Of a DNA stretch of 41,848 bases, positions 35,377-41,848 are shown piece by piece. Each line of letters opens with the position of its first letter. Position 1 is the stretch's first letter. A program made the translations under genes and the position numbers. The notes under the pieces were generated by a model. It was not told the DNA's origin and ran no database searches. It saw nothing but the letters and a program-made list of their open reading frames with translations. Origin of the DNA: Clostridiales bacterium UBA1775 (GTDB taxonomy: Bacteria; Bacillota; Clostridia; Monoglobales; Firm-18); NCBI GenBank assembly GCA_002314595.1, contig DCGP01000030.1, forward strand, positions 1-41,848, written 5' to 3'.

Positions 35377-35405
35377 TTGACATGATTTTAACAATGTGGT
35401 AAAAT
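35377..35405 (+). promoter_or_regulatory. Promoter for agcS
   Basis: Consensus TTGACA (35377-35382) and TAAAAT (35400-35405) are separated by 17 bp, about 50 bp upstream of the GGAAAGGAAG ribosome site and ATG at 35457. Confidence 0.75.
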
Positions 35406-35456
35406 ATTGTTATCTATTTTTATACAATCCGGGAAGATTGTTGGAAAGGAAGTAAT

Positions 35457-36902
35457 ATGGAACAATTTGTAAAAATAATCTCGACAATAGACGATATGGT
35501 ATGGGGCATACCACTAATAGTTTTGATTTTGGCTGTTGGTATATTTTAGACAGTTAGAACTAAGTTAATTCAGGTTATTCATCTTCCGAAGGCGCTTAAA
35601 TATATGTTTATGGACGAAACAGACGGAGCAGGTGAAGTATCAAGCTTTGGTGCATTGTGTACTGCACTTTCGGCTACAATCGGTACCGGTAACATTGTAG
35701 GTGTTGCTACGGCTATTGCAGCAGGTGGTCCCGGTGCATTATTCTGGATGGAGGTTGCCGCATTCTTTGGAATGGCAACAAAATATGCAGAGGGCTTCCT
35801 TGCAGTTAAGTATAGAAAAATTGACCAAAACGGCAAGGTATTAGGTGGCCCGTTCCACTATATTGAAAATGGTATGGGTCCAAAGTGGAAGTGGTTAGCA
35901 GTTTTATTTGCAGTCTTTGGTACATTAGCCGGTATTATGGGTACCGGTACTATTACTCAAATTAACGGTATTACATCATCTGTTAACAATTTCTTTGACC
36001 CTAATGCTTCAAATATTGCTTTTACAATCGGTGGCAATGGATACACATGGGCAACTGTAATCTCCGGTTTAATTATAACATTATTTACAGCACTTGTTGT
36101 AATTGGTGGGATTAAGAGAATTTCAAAGGTTTCTGAAATTATTGTTCCGTTTATGGCAGTGTTGTATTTTATAGTAACATTTGCGCTTTTAATTTGCAAT
36201 ATTACAAAGCTTCCTGATGCTATTGTCTTGGTAGTTAAATCGGCATTTAATCCACAGGCAGTATTTGGTGGTACAGTTGGTATCACAATGCGTATGGCAA
36301 TGCAAAAGGGTATTGCAAGAGGTATTTTCTCTAACGAAGCAGGTCTTGGCTCTGCGCCTATCGCAGCAGCTGCTGCAAGAACAAAAGAGCCTGTTCGTCA
36401 AGGTCTTGTATGTATGACAGGAACATTCTTTGATACTATTGTTATCTGCACAATGACAGGCTTGTCAATTATTTTAACAGGCTCATATACAAATGCTATG
36501 AGTGGCGTTACAAAGGGTGCCGGAGTTACAACTGAAGCGTTTGAAAATGGCTTGACATTCTTGCCAAATAATATATGTTCCTTCTTGCTTATGATTTGTT
36601 TAGCATTTTTTGCATTTACAACCATTTTAGGTTGGGACTATTATTCGGAAAAATGTTTACAATATCTAACAGGGGATAAAAAAGCAATTATGATGACATT
36701 TAGAGTGTTGTACATACTTGCAGTATTGGTTGGCCCATACTTAACAGTAGAGTTCGTATGGACAGTTGCAGATATCTTTAACGGCTTAATGGCATTCCCT
36801 AACTTGATTGCACTAATTGCACTTAGTGGTGTGGTTGCCAAGGAAACAAAGGACTATTTTAACAGACTAAAATTAGAAAATCAAATAGTAAAAACAAAAT
36901 AA
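35457..36902 (+). pseudogene. agcS: Alanine/glycine:cation symporter interrupted by in-frame TAG
   Basis: AgcS-family proteins import alanine or glycine with sodium. The full frame from ATG 35457 has promoter, ribosome site and a typical N terminus (MEQFVKIISTIDDMVWGIP) and would encode about 481 residues. Codon 31 is TAG (35547-35549), in the first transmembrane helix; family members have a sense codon here (GIxLTVRT). The frame then continues without any further change through ALCTALSATIGTGNIVGVATAI, MAMQKGIARGIFSNEAGLGSAPIA and TTILGWDYYSEKC to the end. A downstream ATG at 35604 would give 432 residues but lacks the first helix and a good ribosome site. TAG is used as an ordinary stop by several genes here (addB, adhE), so recoding is unlikely. 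A nonsense mutation or a sequencing error are the main options. Confidence 0.85.
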
Positions 36903-36911
36903 TAAATTTGG

Positions 36912-36940
36912 AAGCGACTGAATTTTCAGTCGCTTTTTTG
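36912..36940 (+). terminator. Terminator after agcS
   Basis: The stem AAGCGACTG/CAGTCGCTT (36912-36920 and 36927-36935) with loop AATTTT is followed by TTTT, 10 bp after the stop codon. Confidence 0.85.
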
Positions 36941-37054
36941 AATGGTAAGCAAAATAAGAAAAACGACTAAGGCGTAGAGTAGTTCACATAGAGGAAGATG
37001 ATGCTTACAAAAATATAATGTGCCCGAAAATGAATAAACAGAATAATATGTGGT
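36941..37054. other. Gene-free stretch between agcS terminator and second hairpin
   Basis: I see no ORF of substance, no known RNA and no repeat here. A TATAAT-like hexamer occurs around 37015 without a good -35. It is followed by a hairpin terminator, so a very short transcript cannot be excluded. It may be degenerate sequence. Confidence 0.4.
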
Positions 37055-37086
37055 AAACGATAGTTAGTAATAACTGTCGTTTTTTT
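37055..37086 (+). terminator. Hairpin terminator upstream of adhE
   Basis: A 12-bp stem AAACGATAGTTA/TAACTGTCGTTT (one G-T pair; arms 37055-37066 and 37071-37082) with loop GTAA is followed by TTTT. It insulates adhE from upstream transcription. Confidence 0.8.
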
Positions 37087-37115
37087 ATTGATTTTAGACA
37101 ATATTTTACCGATTG

Positions 37116-37131
37116 TGTTATTTTTTTAACA
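37116..37131. promoter_or_regulatory. Rex-type operator 1 (one mismatch)
   Basis: TGTTAT-TTTT-TTAACA differs by one base from the TGTTAA-N4-TTAACA core of the Rex redox repressor site. It lies upstream of the adhE -35. Confidence 0.65.
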
Positions 37132-37147
37132 AATTTTCAAAAACCTA

Positions 37148-37176
37148 TTGACAAACTTTTAAAAATGTGTTAATAT
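37148..37176 (+). promoter_or_regulatory. Promoter for adhE
   Basis: Consensus TTGACA (37148-37153) and TAATAT (37171-37176) are separated by 17 bp. The -10 lies inside Rex-type operator 2, so repressor binding would block RNA polymerase. Confidence 0.8.
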
Positions 37177-37183
37177 TTTAACA
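37168..37183. promoter_or_regulatory. Rex-type operator 2, overlapping the -10
   Basis: Perfect palindrome TGTTAA-TATT-TTAACA, the core of the Rex consensus. Rex leaves DNA when NADH/NAD+ rises, so adhE would be induced when NADH needs disposal. Confidence 0.8.
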
Positions 37184-37195
37184 AAATTATTTTTA

Positions 37196-37211
37196 TGTTA
37201 AATCTTTAACA
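37196..37211. promoter_or_regulatory. Rex-type operator 3, downstream of the start site
   Basis: Perfect palindrome TGTTAA-ATCT-TTAACA, located in the 5' untranslated region about 20-35 bp after the -10. Its start lies 28 bp from that of operator 2. Confidence 0.78.
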
Positions 37212-37241
37212 ATGTTAGAAATGGATTATGGAGGCAAGAAA

Positions 37242-39884
37242 ATGGATAATTATAAAAGAACAATAGTAGATAGTGTTGAAACCTTGGAAGCTGTTATAGG
37301 CAGAGTAAAGGAAGCTCAAAAGCAATTTTCCACATATTCTCAAGAACAGGTAGATGAGATTTTTAAGGCTGCAGCCATTGCCGCAAATCAAGCAAGAATT
37401 CCACTTGCAAAGCTTGCAGTTGAGGAAACCGGCATGGGTGTTGTTGAAGACAAGGTTATCAAAAACAACTATGCTGCAGAATATATTTATAACGCTTACA
37501 AAAATACAAAAACTTGTGGGGTTTTGGAAGAGGATAAGGCTTTTGGTATTAAAAAGATTGCAGAGCCTATTGGCTTGATTGCCGCTGTTATTCCAACAAC
37601 AAATCCAACATCAACAGCAATATTTAAAACTCTAATTGCTTTAAAGACAAGAAATGCTATTATTATTTCTCCACATCCAAGAGCAAAAAAATCAACTATT
37701 GAAGCTGCTAAAATTGTTTTAGATGCAGCAGTTAAGGCCGGTGCTCCAAAGGGAATTATCGAATGGATTGACGTTCCAAGCCTTGATATGACTAATCTTT
37801 TGATGAAGGAATCTGACATTATTCTTGCAACAGGTGGCCCCGGTATGGTAAAGGCTGCTTATTCAAGCGGTAAGCCTGCACTTGGCGTTGGTGCCGGTAA
37901 TACTCCTGCAATTATTGATGATACTGCAAATATCATTCTTGCAGTTAACTCAATTATTCATTCAAAGACATTTGACAATGGTATGATTTGTGCTTCTGAG
38001 CAATCAGTTATTGTTCACAAAAATGTTTATAATGAAGTTAAGAAAGAATTTGCAACAAGAGGTTGCTACTTCTTAAAGAAAGATGATATTGATAAAGTTA
38101 GAAAGACAATTTTGATTAACGGTGCATTAAATGCTAAAATCGTTGGTCAATCAGCATACAACATTGCAAAGCTTGCAGGAGTTAAAGTTCCTGAAGGTAG
38201 CAAGGTACTAATCGGTGAGGTTGAAAGCGTAGATATTGCAGAAGAATTTGCTCATGAAAAATTATCACCGGTACTTGCAATGTATAAGGCTAAGGACATT
38301 GATGATGCTTTTGACAAGGCAGAACATTTAATTGCAGATGGTGGTTACGGTCATACATCTTCAATATACCTAAATGTTCAAACAGAACAAGAAAAACTAA
38401 ACACATTTTCAGCAAGAATGAAAACTTGCCGTATTTTAGTTAATACTCCATCATCACATGGTGGTATCGGCGACCTATATAACTTTAAGCTTGCTCCGTC
38501 ACTTACACTTGGCTGTGGTTCTTGGGGCGGCAACAGCGTATCGGAAAACGTTGGAGTTAAACACTTAATTAACATTAAGACAGTTGCTGAAAGAAGGGAA
38601 AATATGTTGTGGTTTAGAGCGCCTGAAAAGGTATATATCAAAAAAGGTTGTTTGCCTGTTGCACTTGACGAACTTAAAAATGTAATGGGTAAGAAAAGAG
38701 CATTTATTGTAACAGATAGCTTCTTATACAACAATGGTTACACAAAACCAATTACTGATAAATTAGACGAAATGGGTATAGTTCACGAAACGTTCTTTGA
38801 CGTTGCACCGGACCCAACACTTGCTTGTGCAAAGGAAGGCGCAAAGCAGATGACTGCATTTAAGCCCGATTGCATTATTGCACTTGGTGGTGGCTCTGCA
38901 ATGGACGCAGGCAAGATTATGTGGGTTATGTACGAACACCCCGAAGCAGACTTTATGGATATGGCAATGAGATTTATCGATATCAGAAAGCGTGTTTATA
39001 CATTCCCTAAAATGGGTGAAAAGGCGTACTTTATTGCAATTCCAACATCAGCAGGTACAGGCTCGGAGGTTACACCTTTCGCAGTTATTACAGATGAAAA
39101 ATCAGGTGTTAAATATCCTCTTGCAGATTATCAATTACTACCAAATATGGCAATCGTTGATACAGATTTCCATATGTCAGCACCAAAGGGCTTAACTGCG
39201 GCATCAGGTATTGATGCAGTTACTCACGCTCTTGAAGCTTACGCTTCTGTAATGGCAACAGACTACACAGACGGACTTGCAATTCAATCATTAAAATCAG
39301 TATTTGAATATTTGCCAAGAGCATACGACAACGGCCAACAAGATGTTGAAGCACGTGAAAAAATGGCAAATGCAGCAACAATGGCAGGTATGGCATTTGC
39401 AAATGCTTTCTTGGGAGTTTGTCATTCAATGGCACATAAGCTTGGTGCATTCCACCATTTACCACATGGTGTTGCAAATGCACTTATGATTGAAGAGGTT
39501 TTAAGATTTAACAGTGCAGAAGCTCCTGCAAAAATGGGAACATTCCCACAATATGACCACCCTCATACATTGGCAAGATATGCACAGGTTGCAAATGCTT
39601 TGGGACTTGGTGGAAAAACTGATGCAGAAAGCTTAGAAAACTTGATTAAGGCTGTTAATGACTTAAAGGATAGAGTAGGAATTAAAAAGTCAATTAAGGA
39701 ATATGACATTGATGAAAAAGATTTCTTAAACAGACTTGATGCAATGGTAGAACAGGCATTCGATGACCAATGCACAGGTGCTAACCCTCGTTATCCACTA
39801 ATGAGTGAAATTAAACAAATGTATTTAAATGCTTACTATGGCAAAGACCACTTTGCAGAAAAGGATATGCCAAAAACAAAATAG
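37242..39884 (+). CDS. adhE: Bifunctional acetaldehyde-CoA/alcohol dehydrogenase
   Basis: AdhE reduces acetyl-CoA to acetaldehyde and then ethanol, consuming two NADH. The 880-residue protein has the N-terminal aldehyde dehydrogenase domain (about 1-440), with the catalytic Cys in FDNGMICASEQS and TGGPGMVKAAYSSGKPALGVG. The C-terminal iron-type alcohol dehydrogenase domain (about 455-870) shows ALGGGSAMDAGK, the SAGTGSEVTPFAVI segment and the metal-binding HSMAHKLGAFHHLPHGVANA. The open frame begins 10 codons earlier at 37212, inside Rex operator 3; the ATG at 37242 follows GGAGG with normal spacing and is preferred. It competes with pta-ackA for acetyl-CoA. A terminator follows. Confidence 0.97.
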   Translation: MDNYKRTIVDSVETLEAVIGRVKEAQKQFSTYSQEQVDEIFKAAAIAANQARIPLAKLAVEETGMGVVEDKVIKNNYAAEYIYNAYKNTKTCGVLEEDKAFGIKKIAEPIGLIAAVIPTTNPTSTAIFKTLIALKTRNAIIISPHPRAKKSTIEAAKIVLDAAVKAGAPKGIIEWIDVPSLDMTNLLMKESDIILATGGPGMVKAAYSSGKPALGVGAGNTPAIIDDTANIILAVNSIIHSKTFDNGMICASEQSVIVHKNVYNEVKKEFATRGCYFLKKDDIDKVRKTILINGALNAKIVGQSAYNIAKLAGVKVPEGSKVLIGEVESVDIAEEFAHEKLSPVLAMYKAKDIDDAFDKAEHLIADGGYGHTSSIYLNVQTEQEKLNTFSARMKTCRILVNTPSSHGGIGDLYNFKLAPSLTLGCGSWGGNSVSENVGVKHLINIKTVAERRENMLWFRAPEKVYIKKGCLPVALDELKNVMGKKRAFIVTDSFLYNNGYTKPITDKLDEMGIVHETFFDVAPDPTLACAKEGAKQMTAFKPDCIIALGGGSAMDAGKIMWVMYEHPEADFMDMAMRFIDIRKRVYTFPKMGEKAYFIAIPTSAGTGSEVTPFAVITDEKSGVKYPLADYQLLPNMAIVDTDFHMSAPKGLTAASGIDAVTHALEAYASVMATDYTDGLAIQSLKSVFEYLPRAYDNGQQDVEAREKMANAATMAGMAFANAFLGVCHSMAHKLGAFHHLPHGVANALMIEEVLRFNSAEAPAKMGTFPQYDHPHTLARYAQVANALGLGGKTDAESLENLIKAVNDLKDRVGIKKSIKEYDIDEKDFLNRLDAMVEQAFDDQCTGANPRYPLMSEIKQMYLNAYYGKDHFAEKDMPKTK

Positions 39885-39895
39885 TTAATTTTATG

Positions 39896-39927
39896 GAGTT
39901 ATCGTAAAAATGCGATAACTCTTTTTT
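39896..39927 (+). terminator. Terminator after adhE
   Basis: The stem GAGTTATCG/CGATAACTC (39896-39904 and 39913-39921) with an 8-base loop is followed by TTTTTT. Confidence 0.88.
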
Positions 39928-40016
39928 GTTATCAACTGTCCTTTTTATGTCCCACTTGGTATGATATTATTTATATGTAGGGTAAGTTAATATTGTATTT
40001 AGAAGGAGGATTTATT

Positions 40017-40829
40017 ATGAAATATCCAATCGGATTTAAAGGAAACGTAACAGTTGCAAAGGAGCAATATGAAGTCAAGGATGTAATTTTAACAGATGTT
40101 GCACCAAAAAAGTCTGTGGTTCAAGTATACTTCAAGGAAAATAATATGACGTTTGCATATTTCAATGATATGTTTGATTTGAAGGTTGGAGATATGGTTT
40201 TCGTTGAAGGAAAATTTGAGGGATTGCGTGGACGGGTTGTTTCTGTTAATTATTCTTTTAAAATCAAATTATCTGATTACAAAAAGGTGATTAGCGTTAT
40301 ATCAACAGATGTTCGTGGTGAAATGTATTTGACCGGTTCACACATTTATTCTTTTAACCCTAATGTGATGCCTTACGAACAAATTGCATCTTGGTTTATT
40401 CCACCAATTGCAGAGACAGAGGAATATGAAACAGGAAACGATGAAGACGGGTTTTCAATAGATAACCTTTCGGAATTTGACATAACATCGGAAAAAGCTG
40501 AAAAAGGTAATGACTATTATATGCAAAATAAAGTTGTTTATTTGTGTGTTGAAAACAGCCACGGCAGAGCAATTGTAGAGGGCAGTGAAGTATACGAGGT
40601 GGAATTTGATATTAACAACAGAATAATTACTAATCTTATTTGCTCTTGCTATTGCACAGATAATTGCAAACACGAATTTGCAACAATGTTACAGCTTAGG
40701 GAGTGTTTAGATGAAATTGAAAGGAAATATTCTAATTTGTGTGAGGGGTATTTTTCAGCATTAAGTAAAGAAAAGTTCATTAGATTTGTCATTGGAAACA
40801 AAGCAGAGGGCAAATTAACATTAGAATAA
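40017..40829 (+). CDS. SWIM zinc-finger domain protein
   Basis: This 270-residue protein ends with a SWIM-type zinc-binding motif: ICSCYCTDNCKHEFATMLQLR, in which C-x-C is followed by C-x-H. SWIM domains mediate DNA or protein contacts and are often found with SNF2 helicases or in mobile elements. The N-terminal part (about 1-120) is a beta-rich region with GNVTVAKEQYEVKDVILTDVAP and VGDMVFVEGKFEGLRGRVVSV, suggestive of an OB-like or similar barrel; this is inferred. I start at the ATG at 40017 because AGAAGGAGG lies just before it; the open frame extends 8 codons upstream. No SNF2 helicase gene follows. It lies immediately before the polyvalent mobile-type gene. Confidence 0.75.
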   Translation: MKYPIGFKGNVTVAKEQYEVKDVILTDVAPKKSVVQVYFKENNMTFAYFNDMFDLKVGDMVFVEGKFEGLRGRVVSVNYSFKIKLSDYKKVISVISTDVRGEMYLTGSHIYSFNPNVMPYEQIASWFIPPIAETEEYETGNDEDGFSIDNLSEFDITSEKAEKGNDYYMQNKVVYLCVENSHGRAIVEGSEVYEVEFDINNRIITNLICSCYCTDNCKHEFATMLQLRECLDEIERKYSNLCEGYFSALSKEKFIRFVIGNKAEGKLTLE

Positions 40830-40885
40830 TAAACAGTTGATATAAACTGTTGAAATAATAAAAAAACAGAAAGGAGGTTTTGACA

Positions 40886-41848
40886 ATGGCAGAGGATATG
40901 ATGCTATTCTTGACAGTAAATGGAAAACCGATGAGGGTACCATTAGAGAAGGCTCTACAATTAGGTTTAGTGAAGATGCAGAATACAGAAGAGCAATCGA
41001 ACCAACCCTCGAAAGAGGAACAAGAGAAGTAGTTGTAACTCCTAACGGAAAAACAACAAACTTTACTGTTGTAAATGTTCCTGAAAGCAGGAAAACACCA
41101 ATTCAATTAAAAATTGAAAATCAAGCGAAAAATGTCGGTGCATCAGTTGTGTATGTTACCGACATTTCTGTTGTTGGTGAAGACGGAGCAAAGGTTGACG
41201 GATTCCAAAACACAAATAAAGTATATTTTAGATACGATAGTGAAACGGCAACGATGCAAGAGGAACTTGGTCATTTAATCAAGACACAAGATGAAAACAG
41301 TTACAATGTATTAAAGGATACAATATTTGAGTCTGTTGATAAAACCGATTTCGCTCAAAGGATTTTTAACACTATACAAAATGCAATGATTGAATCATAC
41401 AGTGAAATATATGATTCTATGGATATAATTACCGAAGAAGTTATAATGCACATTTCAAGCGAAATATATTCAGGTAAAAACATTGAAGTATACAAGAGTT
41501 TATTTGGAAATAACTATGACAATGTAGTTAACGAAGTAAACAAGTATTATAATTCCAAGTATGATGGTAGTGTTAATAGTGGGCAGACGAGGTTTTCGCT
41601 TAAACCGGTAACTCCAATAGAGCCAACTAATACCGATTGGAGACGGACGTTAAACACCGATGAGGCAAAGAAAATGTTTCCATCGTTATGGGATGTTTCT
41701 CAAGATGAAAGTATAGTTAGAAATCCAACGCAAATAAAGGGTACAGTAACTACATATAAAAAGATATATAATATTCTAAAAGAAGAAAATTTTAATGGGA
41801 CTATATTAGATGCTTCAAGTGGACTTGGATATGGTACAAAGGTTGGAA
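40886..41848 (+). pseudogene. Polyvalent mobile-element-type protein with methyltransferase motif, apparent frameshift, runs off the window
   Basis: A strong AAAGGAGG and ATG at 40886 open a frame that stops after 48 codons (TAG ending at 41032). The frame one base behind is open from 40855 to the window end with natural codon use, but has no start codon in its first 90 codons. Adding one base near 40895-40898 (codons 4-5) would join the ATG to that frame, giving MAE, one codon, then YDAILDSKWKTDEG. The long frame reads REVVVTPNGKTTNFTVV and KVYFRYDSETATMQEELGHLI. The latter stretch resembles the metallopeptidase-like module of phage/ICE polyvalent proteins, with Glu where the first His of HExxH should be. 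RFSLKPVTP and then TILDASSGLGYGT, a class I SAM methyltransferase motif I, follow. The 3' end is missing because the window ends. Confidence 0.6.

Noticed and set aside
35604..36902. Functional shorter AgcS starting at 35604
   Set aside because: It lacks the first transmembrane helix and a convincing ribosome site, while an intact upstream start with promoter and ribosome site exists in the same frame before the TAG.
40886..41032. Independent 48-codon gene MAEDMMLFLTVNGKP...
   Set aside because: It has a perfect ribosome site, but its codon use is less typical than the overlapping long frame, and a single missing base explains both frames as one gene.
1..41848. CRISPR arrays, tRNA/rRNA genes, insertion sequences
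   Set aside because: I saw no regularly spaced repeats, no cloverleaf or rRNA sequence and no transposase ORF or IS-type terminal repeats in the window.

Overview
The window looks like a chromosomal segment from an AT-rich, anaerobic, fermentative member of the Clostridia (Firmicutes). The gene content supports this: AddAB rather than RecBCD, NrdR, SpoVG, a YlmC/YmxH-type PRC-barrel protein, a VanW/G5 surface protein, Pta-AckA, bifunctional AdhE with Rex-type operators, and strong AGGAGG ribosome sites. Species cannot be named from the sequence alone.

Layout. (1) 1-6.4 kb: glmM-glmS (minus strand, UDP-GlcNAc synthesis), ylmC-like, nrdR and a PHP phosphoesterase (plus strand), then murC (minus). 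(2) 6.4-15.1 kb: spoVG, the addB-addA recombination nuclease/helicase pair, and a VanW-domain surface protein. (3) 15.2-17.8 kb: a secreted protein with a copper-amine-oxidase-N-like domain and tmcAL (tRNA-Met cytidine acetate ligase), both minus. (4) 17.9-20.9 kb: pta-ackA (acetate/ATP formation), then yceD-rpmF. (5) 21.1-25.7 kb: a co-directional housekeeping run: DUF512 radical-SAM-like protein, der, plsY, gpsA and a chorismate mutase domain protein. (6) 25.7-27.1 kb: an accessory gene combining a probable PUA/EVE-like domain with a PD-(D/E)XK nuclease domain. (7) 27.2-32.0 kb: a second GpsA-like dehydrogenase with a hotdog thioesterase, and an AraC regulator divergent from a glycyl radical enzyme with an unusual active-site motif. 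(8) 32.0-34.6 kb: a terminator-bounded island with two related uracil-DNA-glycosylase-fold-like proteins, a structured RNA with its own promoter and terminator between them, and a YbjN-like small protein. (9) 34.6-39.9 kb: a YczE-type membrane protein, an agcS symporter gene interrupted by an in-frame amber codon, and adhE behind three Rex-type palindromes. (10) 40.0-41.8 kb: a SWIM zinc-finger protein, then the start of a mobile-element-type polyvalent protein, apparently frameshifted near its start and running off the window with a methyltransferase motif.

The most interesting parts are the 32.0-34.6 kb island (RNA plus paired UDG-like proteins), the atypical glycyl radical enzyme, the PUA/EVE-like plus nuclease protein, the amber codon in agcS, and the broken polyvalent protein at the right edge. 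Central metabolism is coherent: pyruvate-derived acetyl-CoA goes either to acetate (Pta-AckA) or, when NADH is high and Rex is released, to ethanol (AdhE). All family calls were made by eye without database searches.
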